A program made the position numbers and the translations under genes. A DNA stretch of 64,000 nt, taken from NCBI RefSeq assembly GCF_023821985.2, contig NZ_CP098805.1, forward strand, positions 62,001 through 126,000, in the 5' to 3' direction. The DNA is from Dyadobacter chenhuakuii (GTDB lineage Bacteria; Bacteroidota; Bacteroidia; Cytophagales; Spirosomataceae). Every line of letters begins with the position of its first letter. The stretch's first letter is position 1. Below, piece after piece: positions 1 through 7,920 of this stretch. The notes under the pieces were generated by a model. It did not search any database. It saw only the letters and a list, made by a program, of their open reading frames with translations, and had not been told where the DNA came from.

Positions 1-458
1 ATCTGGGCAAACCGTTCGATAACCGGGAGTTGGAGGCGGTGATCGAAAACCTGCTACGGCAACGCAAGGCTTTGCAGGAAAAATACAGTCAGAATTACCG
101 TTGGCTAACCCATACAGAAGAAATGCCTTCTGTGGAGAAGGCATTTCTTGATAAAATCAGGACGGTTATTGAGCAAAATCTGGATGATGAGCAGATCAGC
201 ACGGATTGGGTTGGCAGGCAGCTTGGCCTCAGCCGGGCGCAGCTGCACCGCAAATTAAAAGCTTTGGTCAACCAAAGTCCGGGTGAGTTTGTACGTAGTA
301 TCCGCATGCAGAAAGCACACGAACTTCTAAAAAACAAAGCCGGTACGATCTCCGAAATCTCCTACATGGTCGGTTACAGCAACCCGGCCAATTTCTCAAC
401 CAGCTTTTCAAAACATTTCGGCTATCCGCCCAGTTCGGCAGGCATTGCAAAACAGTAA
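1..458 (+). CDS. C-terminal part of AraC-type hybrid two-component regulator
   Basis: The gene is cut by the left window edge: the frame is open from base 3 and reads LGKPFDNRELEAVI, the typical end of a receiver domain (the KPF lysine-proline motif), so the TTG at base 30 is not the real start. An AraC-type DNA-binding domain follows over roughly the last 100 codons, with two helix-turn-helix units (VGRQLGLSRAQLHRKLK and ISEISYMVGYSNPANFS). In Bacteroidota this layout belongs to hybrid sensor kinases (HTCS) or response regulators that activate nearby operons. The sensor part and the target genes lie outside the window. The stop is TAA at 456-458. Confidence 0.85.
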   Translation, partial: LGKPFDNRELEAVIENLLRQRKALQEKYSQNYRWLTHTEEMPSVEKAFLDKIRTVIEQNLDDEQISTDWVGRQLGLSRAQLHRKLKALVNQSPGEFVRSIRMQKAHELLKNKAGTISEISYMVGYSNPANFSTSFSKHFGYPPSSAGIAKQ

Positions 459-469
459 AAGTTTCGTGA

Positions 470-1174
470 TCAGTTTTTCAAAGTAACCATTAAACGTTCA
501 TAAAAAGCTTCGGTTACGCTGCCTACATAGTTGTAAGGAACAGTCGTTCGTGGAAGCTTCAGAGTCGTCACATCATTGTCTACAAAGAAAGACGAAGAGG
601 CAAAGACCGTGACAGGCACAACCACTAATCCTGCTTTTTCCATCCGGTACGGAAAGGACATTTCGTACTTAACATCCATATTTTCACCAATAGCCATGTT
701 TAAAGCCACAGGCGGGCCAAATTTATCTCTTTCTCCATATGTGCCGCCACCAGTGCTGGTGTGGAGGATTTTTCCGCCCGAAGTGTTGTGCGTATATCCG
801 ATCAGGTAACCCTCATTTACCGGAAAGGAAGGTGAAGCGATTCTTTTCAGAGTGATTTGTACGTCGAATGTCGCCACACCAATTTTTGCTTCTTCATTTC
901 CTGTGTAACTGTCTGCCTTAGCGAGTGATCGCGGCAATGCGAGCACCTGATTAGAGCCGGTCACAGTTCCGGCCGCGGCGCCATCTGCGCCCAGAAAGGT
1001 GATCTTTTCAATTGAAAATTCGCAGGGATACAGGCGGTCGCCGCCGTTTACATCCTTGCATTTTGATTCGGGTAGGTTGCTGGCTGGTACTTCGTGATCT
1101 GTACAGGATACTGCCAAAGCAAGTACACCGTATGCAAGTGCTAGACAAAATGAGGTGATGCTGAGTTTAAACAT
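470..1174 (-). CDS. Hypothetical exported lipoprotein
   Basis: This 234-residue protein begins with a hydrophobic signal followed by a lipobox-like LAVSC at about residues 20-24, so it is probably an outer-surface or periplasmic lipoprotein. The rest is beta-rich, with one Cys pair (CKDVNGGDRLYPC) and no motif I recognise. It follows the di-heme peroxidase gene after 36 bases on the same strand and is probably co-transcribed with it. Small lipoproteins beside MauG-type peroxidases can act as substrates or partners (as MbnP does with MbnH), but the similarity to MbnP is not clear by eye and the function is left open. Confidence 0.75.
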   Translation of the reverse strand: MFKLSITSFCLALAYGVLALAVSCTDHEVPASNLPESKCKDVNGGDRLYPCEFSIEKITFLGADGAAAGTVTGSNQVLALPRSLAKADSYTGNEEAKIGVATFDVQITLKRIASPSFPVNEGYLIGYTHNTSGGKILHTSTGGGTYGERDKFGPPVALNMAIGENMDVKYEMSFPYRMEKAGLVVVPVTVFASSSFFVDNDVTTLKLPRTTVPYNYVGSVTEAFYERLMVTLKN

Positions 1175-1210
1175 AGTATTAAGGATAAGTGATAAAAGGT
1201 TGTGTAATAT

Positions 1211-2152
1211 TTATTTCAAAAACCGCCTGTCAGTAAGGGCGATCAGGAAGTTTTCAATGTCTAGTTTTTCTGCTTCGGTAAGTTGTAAGGATCCGGTCAA
1301 TATTGTATCACGGTTGACGGCATTCGGAACGATTGCCTCGGGATCATTATAGTAGTTGATGACTTCTTTTAATGTTTTGAACATGCCATTGTGCATGTAA
1401 GGCGCTGTGATGGCAATGTTTCTTAAAGAGCCGATTTTGAATTTACCCAGATCGGATGCTTGATGAGAAATGGCAGAACGCCCGCTATCCGCGTGCATTT
1501 TGCCATCAAATAAGCCAATGTTCCTGAATTCAACATTCTTAAAATCAGGGCCGAAATGACATTGAATGCATTTGGCTTTGGTATTGAACAATTTGAATCC
1601 TCTCTTCGCGGAAGCGCTGACTGCATCTTCGTTGTCGTTGACACGCCAGTCGTCAAAAGGACTGTCGCCCGTTTCCAGGGAACGTTCAAAATCAGAAAGG
1701 GCTCTTGCCAAATTGCTTTTGGACGGCAGTTCTTTAAATATGCGCAGAAACGATTGCCGGTAAAATGCATCCCTGTTTAAGCGGGCGATCGCCGAATCCA
1801 CCGGCAAATCCATTTCAACCGGATTTTCGATGGGCATCAACACTTGTTGTTCCAAAGTGGTCGCCCTACCATCCCAGAAAAAACTTTCCTGAAAACGCAT
1901 GTTCATAGCCGAAGGCGTATTCCTTGTCCCCATCCGACCATTCACGCCCTGACTCACCTGCACAGAATCCGCAAAGGCCAAACTCTCTTTATGACAAGAT
2001 CCGCAGCTAATGGAACGGTTCCCCGACAAGATCGGGTCAAAAAACAGTCGTTTTCCCAATTCCAGGGAAGTCGGCGGCTCAGGATCATGCATCACGCTGC
2101 GGATGAAAAGCAGCGGAACGGCGCAGATCAGTATGGCTATTTTTGCTTTCAC
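1211..2152 (-). CDS. Di-heme cytochrome c peroxidase / MauG family protein
   Basis: A 313-residue exported protein with an N-terminal membrane signal and two heme c motifs, CGSCH at residues 50-54 and CIQCH near residue 195, each in the usual context (LGKRLFFDPILSGN before the first; FGPDFKN after the second). The C-terminal APYMHNG segment carries the conserved His-Met region. The family reduces hydrogen peroxide with electrons from small cytochromes or oxidises partner proteins (MauG type) in the periplasm. It is the middle gene of a three-gene minus-strand set with a lipocalin-like protein upstream (15 bases apart) and a lipoprotein downstream. Whether it is a peroxidase or a protein-modifying oxidase cannot be decided from sequence alone. 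Confidence 0.9.
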   Translation of the reverse strand: MKAKIAILICAVPLLFIRSVMHDPEPPTSLELGKRLFFDPILSGNRSISCGSCHKESLAFADSVQVSQGVNGRMGTRNTPSAMNMRFQESFFWDGRATTLEQQVLMPIENPVEMDLPVDSAIARLNRDAFYRQSFLRIFKELPSKSNLARALSDFERSLETGDSPFDDWRVNDNEDAVSASAKRGFKLFNTKAKCIQCHFGPDFKNVEFRNIGLFDGKMHADSGRSAISHQASDLGKFKIGSLRNIAITAPYMHNGMFKTLKEVINYYNDPEAIVPNAVNRDTILTGSLQLTEAEKLDIENFLIALTDRRFLK

Positions 2153-2167
2153 GGGGAGATATTGCAG

Positions 2168-2551
2168 TTACTTTTTCGGTAACTTCTTGCAAGCCAAACC
2201 ATTAGCACCTTGATAGCGCTCCTGGCAGGTGTCGGAAATGGCGGTAAACAGTAGTGAATCCTGAGCGTAATATTTCAGCTTGTAAGTCCCGTAGTAAGCG
2301 AGGTTACAACCGTTGTCAGAAACACTTATCGTATCGTTTTTGATAAAGTAGCGCCCGGTAGTGAATGCTTTCCCATTCACAATGCCATCATAAGTGCTGT
2401 CGGCCCGAAAGACAAATAGCAGGTTAATGTCGCCGTTTGGAGATTTTTGTATCCGCTGCCAGCGTCCGACAATGGGATCGGGGGCACCTATAAAAGAGAC
2501 TATGGTCAAAAGAACCGCCAGGCAACCCAGCCATGTAATTGCGTTTTTCAT
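2168..2551 (-). CDS. Small exported lipocalin-like protein
   Basis: This 127-residue protein has an N-terminal hydrophobic signal (about residues 4-24) and a beta-barrel-like pattern: VGRW near residue 29, then short strands such as DSTYDGIVNG, GRYFIKNDTISV, GTYKLKYY and DSLLFTAI. Two cysteines (NGC and DTC) may pair. This matches the general look of lipocalin-like or META-like exported proteins of Bacteroidota, which often bind small ligands. It lies directly upstream of the di-heme peroxidase gene, as the first gene of the same likely operon. No specific ligand can be inferred. Confidence 0.7.
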   Translation of the reverse strand: MKNAITWLGCLAVLLTIVSFIGAPDPIVGRWQRIQKSPNGDINLLFVFRADSTYDGIVNGKAFTTGRYFIKNDTISVSDNGCNLAYYGTYKLKYYAQDSLLFTAISDTCQERYQGANGLACKKLPKK

Positions 2552-2742
2552 CAGTTTCGAGCTTTGGGATTAATATTCTGACAAAGCTCGATGATCACAC
2601 TAAAACAGCGTTTTGAATTTGTTGCAGATACATTTGAAAACGTGTCAATTTGTAGAGAAACGTTGTTATAAGGGCAAATAACATACTTTCAAAGAATGAA
2701 ACGGCGCCTCAAACATGATGTCTACATTTACATATTTCATTC

Positions 2743-2766
2743 AAAGCCTGTGATATCACAGGCTTT
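2743..2766. repeat. Perfect 24-bp palindrome
   Basis: AAAGCCTGTGAT is followed directly by its exact reverse complement ATCACAGGCTTT. It lies just beyond the 3' end of the PaiB-like remnant. As RNA it could form a hairpin with a four-base loop, but no T-run follows on either strand, so a terminator role is uncertain. It could also be a protein-binding site. Confidence 0.6.
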
Positions 2767-2778
2767 ATGTAGGAGGTA

Positions 2779-3180
2779 TCAAGTCCAGTATGTATTAAAA
2801 CGAAGGTTTCTTAATACAATGCGAAAAGTAAACTCTCCATGAACTATCCATAGAACTCCATTAATCAGCTGTTCCTGATTGTTCTGTTTTGTCTTCACAT
2901 TGCGTTTCATCTCTTCTGCCATCTGAACGGACAAGGCATCTTCCTTCCGCAGTAAGTCTTCAACTAATCTTTCTCTGTCCTGTCGGGAATGGTCCTGGCT
3001 CATTTTGAAGACATGGGAAATATCAGAAACCATAATTTCAAAACCGGTGATGGCTTTCAGATTTTGCGGATATATTCCTGATCCATTTTGTGGAATGCCG
3101 AGGGGCTGCTGTGTGGATCTTCGTATTTATCAGTAATGTCTTCCATGATTTCATAGGTGCCTTTGTTAAGGAGGGTTATT
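2779..3180 (-). pseudogene. Remnant of PaiB-like FMN-binding protein (3' part, frameshifted)
   Basis: Two overlapping reading frames together give the C-terminal third of a PaiB/FMN_bind_2 family protein. Reading down the minus strand from about 3180, one frame gives GTYEIMEDITDKYEDPHSS, and from about 3060 a second frame gives KAITGFEIMVSDISHVFKMS and SRQDRERLVEDLL. The GFEI...KMSQ pattern is the family's conserved C-terminal region. The N-terminal FMN-binding part is missing and a frameshift lies near 3060, so no functional protein is expected. PaiB-like proteins often sit beside MocR-type regulators such as the gene at 3552-4979, which suggests an older paired arrangement. Confidence 0.7.
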
Positions 3181-3225
3181 TACAAACTATAACTGCATGC
3201 GTGGCAAGTCTTGAATTCTGTAAAT

Positions 3226-3483
3226 TCAGCTACCAACTGCTGATTTTTGCCAGTAATTATTTGCTGCTGCAATTGTAGCGAATTCAGCGGCAACAGTTTG
3301 TCCAATCAAAACCAGCATTGTCGCATCCTGAGCGTATATTTCCCGTAGTTTTTCACGGACGGCTGCATCTGGCTGGGTGGCTTTAATGATCAGCCTTGCC
3401 ATTTTGATTGCAAGCTGTCTGCCTTCTTCCGGAGTAGGGGTAATGAGTGAATTACCGGGCACTAGTTGAATTGGATCTGCCAT
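3226..3483 (-). CDS. Hexameric tyrosine-coordinated heme protein (HTHP)
   Basis: The 85-residue product carries the full HTHP signature: TPEEGRQLAIKMARLIIKAT, then QPDAAVREKLREIYAQDA and the closing TIAAANNYW. In the marine HTHP of known structure the heme iron is bound by the tyrosine corresponding to the Y of EIYAQDA, and the protein forms a heme-linked hexamer with weak peroxidase and catalase activity. Family members are about 75-85 residues, so this one is complete. The start ATG at 3483 lies 68 bases after the stop of the MocR regulator on the same strand. Its cellular role is unknown; peroxide or gas sensing are possibilities. Confidence 0.88.
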   Translation of the reverse strand: MADPIQLVPGNSLITPTPEEGRQLAIKMARLIIKATQPDAAVREKLREIYAQDATMLVLIGQTVAAEFATIAAANNYWQKSAVGS

Positions 3484-3551
3484 TTTTTTATTTGTTTAAA
3501 GTAATTTCAATTGAAGAATTGCCTGTGGATCAAACGGTATAAATATTCATC

Positions 3552-4979
3552 TCAAGTAAAAGTCAAGTGTTTGGCTAAGAGCACTATTCCTTCTTTTAAG
3601 TCCTTTTCGGAAAGTGATCCGTAACCCAGCCTGATGCCGTTGACCGATGGGGCGTTGCTATAATTTTCCGGTGGGAGTATTTTAACGCCACTTGCGGCCA
3701 TCATGTCTTTAATCTGCCGCCAGTTTTGCGCTTGCTTTGGTTGTATCCAAATCGCCAGACCGCCTTCCGGAACTGTATAGTCAGCCTTTTCTTTTAGATA
3801 AGTATTCAGCAACGAAACCGTGTAGTCGCGCTTTGCTTTGTAGTAGCTTGTTGCTTTTTTAATGTGGCGTTTTATCGTTCCGTCATGGATCAGCTGTAAA
3901 ACGGCCTGTTCCATAATACTATCACCCTGAACATCAATAATTTTGCGCAGCTCACCCACTTTTGAAATCAGCGAAGCATCGTGACTAACCAGATAGCCAA
4001 TGCGCAAAGCAGGCGCAACAACTTTGCTCATCGTGCCGATGTACACAAAATTTTGTAGCTGAGCGAAGCTCGAAACTGGAAGCACCGGACGGTACCCGAA
4101 ATGAAATTCGTTGTCGTAATCGTCCTCAATGATGGTAAATCCATGAGCGTTGGACAAGCGGATCAGTTCAAGCCTTCGTTGCAGACTTAATGTTACCGTG
4201 GTCGGATATTGGTGATGTGGTGTTGTGTAAATAGCCTTTATGTTCGGGTGGGTCTTCAAATGATCAATCACATCGCTGGTAACCAAACCGTCCTTATCGA
4301 CCCTTACAGGCAGCAAGGTGGCACCAGCCATTTCAAATGCTTTCCAGGCAGGCTGGTAACCCGGATTTTCGACCAGGACAAAATCGCCTTTTGAACAAAT
4401 ACAATGGGCAGCGAGATACATCGCCATCTGGCTGCCACGCGTCACGCAAACGGAATTGCTGCTGATTTGCATGCCACGTTGATGGTTCAGCATTTGTACA
4501 ATGGCTTCGATAAAATCCGCATGACCGAACTCGTAGCCGTAACCCATCATTTGCCATCGTGCACTCCGGTTGAAAATCTGCCGGTATCCACGCGCCAGCT
4601 CGGTCACGGGCGCGATTTTGCTATCGGGATAACCATCATCAAAAATGATCCTGTAATGTTGCTTGGGCAGGCTTTGATCCGGTGTGGTGATTTCTTTCTT
4701 ACGCTGCCTGCTGAACACCGGCAGTGTGCCGGCAACGAATGTCCCTTTCCGTTCCTTGGATACAATCCATTCTTCGTTAAGCAGCACATTTAATGCTTCT
4801 ACAATCGTATTCCGGTTCACATGCAACATTTCGGCCAGGTTGCGGCTTCCCGGCAAAGCATCACCGCTACTAAGTCTTCCAGATTGAATATCTGAAATGA
4901 CAGCATCCGCGATTTGCAGATAAATGGGCTTTTGTGACTTGTGATCAATCCGGATTTCCAATTTCCAGGGTCTAAGCAT
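3552..4979 (-). CDS. MocR/PdxR-family transcriptional regulator (GntR wHTH + aminotransferase fold)
   Basis: A 475-residue protein with a GntR-type winged helix in the first 75 residues (YLQIADAVISDIQSGRLSSG, then SRNLAEMLHVNRNTIVEAL) and a class I aminotransferase-like domain behind it. The pyridoxal phosphate lysine is visible in GTMSKVVAPALRIGYL, and the conserved DDYDNEFHF is present. MocR proteins use the PLP domain as a sensor of PLP or amino compounds; PdxR members control vitamin B6 synthesis, but no pdx genes are in sight. The nearest possible targets are the HTHP gene and PaiB remnant downstream and the plus-strand gene at 5211. The start codon is the ATG at 4979. Confidence 0.9.
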   Translation of the reverse strand: MLRPWKLEIRIDHKSQKPIYLQIADAVISDIQSGRLSSGDALPGSRNLAEMLHVNRNTIVEALNVLLNEEWIVSKERKGTFVAGTLPVFSRQRKKEITTPDQSLPKQHYRIIFDDGYPDSKIAPVTELARGYRQIFNRSARWQMMGYGYEFGHADFIEAIVQMLNHQRGMQISSNSVCVTRGSQMAMYLAAHCICSKGDFVLVENPGYQPAWKAFEMAGATLLPVRVDKDGLVTSDVIDHLKTHPNIKAIYTTPHHQYPTTVTLSLQRRLELIRLSNAHGFTIIEDDYDNEFHFGYRPVLPVSSFAQLQNFVYIGTMSKVVAPALRIGYLVSHDASLISKVGELRKIIDVQGDSIMEQAVLQLIHDGTIKRHIKKATSYYKAKRDYTVSLLNTYLKEKADYTVPEGGLAIWIQPKQAQNWRQIKDMMAASGVKILPPENYSNAPSVNGIRLGYGSLSEKDLKEGIVLLAKHLTFT

Positions 4980-5210
4980 TGGACTAGCTGGTTTTATTTA
5001 AATGTCTCATTTTAACAGGCCAAAGTAAAATGTGCATGCATTCTACCAACTGTTAAGATTCAGGTGATTATTATGATTTTACAAAGTTGGATAAGTCGGA
5101 GCTGAGCCAGATAGTCCAGTATTATTAATTCAAAATGGTCCAGCAAGTATCGTTAGGGCTCCTCACTAAGTTTGAATCGGCAATGGTGCCACAGCTATTA
5201 AATCACAAAA

Positions 5211-5444
5211 ATGAGCAAGTCAATTTTCTATCACGCAGGTTGCCCGGTATGCGTCAGTGCAGAGCACGACATTCTTAATCTAATCGGTGCAGATCAGGTT
5301 GAAGTTGTAAATATCGGGGAAGACCGCAGCCGTATCAGCGAAGCGGAAGGTGCAGGGATTAAATCGGTTCCCGCGCTGGTTACGCCAAATGGCAATGTAC
5401 TGCATATCAATTTCGGAGCATCGCTGGAAGATGTTAAAGGCTGA
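5211..5444 (+). CDS. Small thioredoxin/glutaredoxin-like protein with CPVC motif
   Basis: A 77-residue protein with a CPVC redox pair at residues 11-14 (FYHAGCPVCVSAE), a short strand-helix-strand body, and SVPALVTPNG holding the cis-proline typical of thioredoxin folds. It has no signal peptide and should act in the cytoplasm. It is shorter than thioredoxin (about 105 residues) and about glutaredoxin size. The ATG at 5211 follows an A-rich stretch. It precedes the secreted protein gene at 5501 by 56 bases on the same strand and may be co-transcribed. Confidence 0.8.
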   Translation: MSKSIFYHAGCPVCVSAEHDILNLIGADQVEVVNIGEDRSRISEAEGAGIKSVPALVTPNGNVLHINFGASLEDVKG

Positions 5445-5500
5445 AGAATAGACCGGCAGGACCCTGCTGGTAACGTTAATTTATCTTGACTAATCAAAAC

Positions 5501-6232
5501 ATGAAAACGACAATATTCACGCTCGCCGCCATCCTGTCCATCACGGCCGCCATGGCATGCGAACATTGCAAAAAATACGAAGACTCAAAGGATTTTAAGA
5601 TCAAATCAGCGCAGGTAATCCATAACAAAAAATACGGATCACTCGAATTTGAGATCATCGTGGAAGGAACGGCCGGAAAGACTGTTCCCACTGCCGTGGG
5701 GAAAATGGATATGGCCCCTGTCTTAGGATACGTTTTTCCTACAACATTGAAGCCGGAAGATATTGGTTTTAATCCAACCGAAGGCATTGTGGCCCTTGCC
5801 CTTACTTCGCATCCTGATTTCGATGACAGCCCGCTTTGGGATGAGAATGCCGACGGCAAGTTTGATAATGACGGAATTGTTTGGCATCCGCATTGGGTGG
5901 TTCTCGTGAAAGACGAGCGTGTAAAAGGCGGGCTCTCGGTAAAGGAATATAAAAAGGCAGATAAAATCACAAAGCCTAAAACAGCCCCCGACATGCCTAT
6001 GTATATGGATTCGCCAGGTTATCAGGTCGTTACCCAGCAAAGCGCAATCCGCGTTTCAGTGCCTACATACAGGGTCAATAATAAGGTGGATTTCAATTAC
6101 GATGCCGTCAGTTGCTATATGCAGGTGTCCGCTCCGGCAGATGGCATGTCCATGGATAAGCCGATGCTGGGTGTTGTTAATGTTTATAGCGTGCTTTCTG
6201 GCAAACTGACCTTGCCTTACAAGGTAAAATAA
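5501..6232 (+). CDS. Hypothetical exported protein with N-terminal CEHCKKY motif
   Basis: The ATG at 5501 is preferred over the in-frame TTG at 5486 because it gives a clean signal peptide (MKTTIFTLAAILSITAAMA) whose cleavage would expose CEHCKKYEDS. The mature protein (about 225 residues) is soluble and probably periplasmic. An HPHW motif in IVWHPHWVVL and the CxxC at the mature N-terminus could bind metal or heme-like ligands, but I know no family with these features. It follows the thioredoxin-like gene, which could keep its CxxC reduced; this is inference. A bidirectional terminator hairpin follows. Confidence 0.75.
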   Translation: MKTTIFTLAAILSITAAMACEHCKKYEDSKDFKIKSAQVIHNKKYGSLEFEIIVEGTAGKTVPTAVGKMDMAPVLGYVFPTTLKPEDIGFNPTEGIVALALTSHPDFDDSPLWDENADGKFDNDGIVWHPHWVVLVKDERVKGGLSVKEYKKADKITKPKTAPDMPMYMDSPGYQVVTQQSAIRVSVPTYRVNNKVDFNYDAVSCYMQVSAPADGMSMDKPMLGVVNVYSVLSGKLTLPYKVK

Positions 6233-6355
6233 CCTGGGCTATGGCTGAAATTGATGGAAAGATCGTTGATGCATTGGCTTATCTATGGAGGTAGTCCGCG
6301 ATTAACAGGGCTATGAAATGAAGCCGCTTTCGGAAATTTAGATCGTATAGCAAAG

Positions 6356-6390
6356 AAAAATCATCCCTATTTAAAACAGGGATGATTTTT
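6356..6390. terminator. Bidirectional intrinsic terminator between convergent genes
   Basis: A 13-bp stem (AAAAATCATCCCT, loop of 9, AGGGATGATTTTT) is flanked by A- and T-runs, so it can end transcripts from both sides. It lies between the plus-strand gene ending at 6232 and the minus-strand gene ending at 6405. Confidence 0.9.
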
Positions 6391-6404
6391 TTGGTTTAAC
6401 CATT

Positions 6405-7307
6405 TCAGTCGAAAACCACTTTCGTGGTTTCAAGAATATGCCCGAGTTCTGTGATTTCAATTTCCGTAAGCGGTTGCAGTGGTGCACGCAAATGCCCTGC
6501 GTTTTCTCCAAGAATTGTGAGCCCTGCTTGAATTGCCCGGGGCAAGCCTTTGGCTACAATGAACCTGAGCAGATTGAGTTGTTCGAGAAAAAGAATTTGA
6601 GCTGATGCCAGATCATTGTTTTGAATTGCGTCGTATAGACTCAGGTTGAGCTCGGGGATCAAATTGGGTGCGGCGGTGCACCATCCTTCGGCGCCTGCGG
6701 CAAATGCGGCGAGTGCCAGCGGGTTGGAGCCATTGTAAAATGCCACATCATCGCCCAGTTCTCTTTTTAGCACATGCATACGCTGCACATCACCAGTGCT
6801 TTCTTTGATCATGGTTACATTGGGAATTTCCAGCAACCGTTTCAAAAGGGTAGGCGACATATCGACGCCGCCCGTTGCCGGGTTGTTGTATGCCATGATG
6901 GGAATAGAGATTTTGGACGCGACGGCATCATAATGGTTGACGATCTCATCATCGGTCAGTTTCCAGTAACTCATTGGAATGATCATGACCGCAGTTGCGC
7001 CTGCTTTTTCGGCAAACTTGGCATGATGAATCGTCCGCTCGGTGGTAAGGTTGGACACACCGACCAAAGTCGGCACGCGCCCCGCAACTTGCTGGATCGT
7101 AGCCTCGGTAATTGCCTCTTTTTCCTGATCTGTAAGGTATGGCAGCACGCCAGTGCTTCCCAGTGGCGCTATGCCGTGCGAACCGGATGCAACGAGGCGT
7201 TCAACCAGTGTCTTGAACAGGGGCAGATCTACGCTTTCATTTTCGTCAAATGGCGTAATAGGGTATGCGATGATCCCCTTGAATGGAACATTTTTCATTT
7301 TTATCAA
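6405..7307 (-). CDS. DapA-family (dihydrodipicolinate synthase-like) aldolase/lyase
   Basis: A 300-residue TIM-barrel enzyme of the DapA/N-acetylneuraminate lyase family. The Schiff-base lysine is in TMIKESTGDVQRM (about residue 165), the conserved tyrosine in AYNNPATGG (about 140), and the substrate-carboxylate loop reads APLGSTGVLPYLT, with GSTGV in place of the GTTGE of true DapA. That change and the pairing with a cupin gene suggest a catabolic aldolase, for example of sugar acids or hydroxyproline-type compounds, rather than lysine synthesis. The cupin gene lies upstream on the same strand, separated by a terminator hairpin. Confidence 0.88.
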   Translation of the reverse strand: MIKMKNVPFKGIIAYPITPFDENESVDLPLFKTLVERLVASGSHGIAPLGSTGVLPYLTDQEKEAITEATIQQVAGRVPTLVGVSNLTTERTIHHAKFAEKAGATAVMIIPMSYWKLTDDEIVNHYDAVASKISIPIMAYNNPATGGVDMSPTLLKRLLEIPNVTMIKESTGDVQRMHVLKRELGDDVAFYNGSNPLALAAFAAGAEGWCTAAPNLIPELNLSLYDAIQNNDLASAQILFLEQLNLLRFIVAKGLPRAIQAGLTILGENAGHLRAPLQPLTEIEITELGHILETTKVVFD

Positions 7308-7321
7308 TGGTTAAAAAAGTG

Positions 7322-7352
7322 AAATGAAGTCTCCGACATGAAGACTTCATTT
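7322..7352 (-). terminator. Intrinsic terminator after the cupin gene
   Basis: An 11-bp stem (AAATGAAGTCT and AGACTTCATTT with a 9-base loop) is followed on the minus strand by CACTTTTTTAA. It lies between the cupin stop (7361) and the DapA-like start (7307), so it should end or attenuate the cupin transcript before the aldolase gene. Confidence 0.85.
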
Positions 7353-7360
7353 GAATGGTT

Positions 7361-7810
7361 TTAAAGATCTCTTCCTTCTTCTTCGCGAAGCGCAACGCCC
7401 AGATTTTGAAGCTGGGGCGCGTTTTCGCAGGCAATGTATTTTGCCGGCTGTGCATCACTCAGGTTTTGATGTCTGTGCCATGCCCAGGAAGGAATGTAAA
7501 CGGCATCTCCCTTTTCCCATTCCACTTTTTCACCCTCGATTTCAGTGAACCCTTTGCCTTCCAAAACATATAGCACCGTTTCGTAAGTATGACGGTGCCT
7601 GTTGGTCAGCTGGCCTGGTAACAAGCCGCCGATGGTCATGCTCACATTTTTGCTGGGCAGATCCACGAAGAAAACAGGATGCTTGCGCTCTGTTGAGAAC
7701 TGGTTGTGCTCTCCGGCGTTTTCCACATTCTTATGGATCATATAGGCCGGTTTTTGAAACTGTGGCCTTGCAAATGTCTGATGAAAATCTTTTGAACTGA
7801 ACGTATCCAT
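7361..7810 (-). CDS. Cupin-domain protein
   Basis: A single cupin barrel of about 150 residues. The metal-binding motif 1 is seen as NRHRHTYETVLYVLEGKG (His, His, Glu) and motif 2 as IPSWAWHRHQN (His). Mononuclear metal cupins include dioxygenases, isomerases and pure binding proteins; the N-terminal YMIHKNVENAG part is not diagnostic. Two ATGs are in frame, at 7837 and 7810. A TAcTTTTG -7 element at 7855-7848 would put the transcript start so close to 7837 that 7810 (MDTFSS) is the better choice. It is followed by a terminator and the DapA-like gene, a pairing that suggests a shared catabolic pathway. Confidence 0.82.
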   Translation of the reverse strand: MDTFSSKDFHQTFARPQFQKPAYMIHKNVENAGEHNQFSTERKHPVFFVDLPSKNVSMTIGGLLPGQLTNRHRHTYETVLYVLEGKGFTEIEGEKVEWEKGDAVYIPSWAWHRHQNLSDAQPAKYIACENAPQLQNLGVALREEEGRDL

Positions 7811-7920
7811 GATTGAAAACTTTTGCGTTTCATGCATTATTGCATTTCAAAAGTATCGCAGCCATGGATGGCAGCAGTGGTACAGAATCAAGATAAATGC
7901 CTGGGCCAGCTTCTCGGCCA

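Noticed and set aside
2743..2766. Palindrome as an intrinsic terminator
   Set aside because: The stem is perfect but no T-run follows on either strand, so it was listed only as a repeat.
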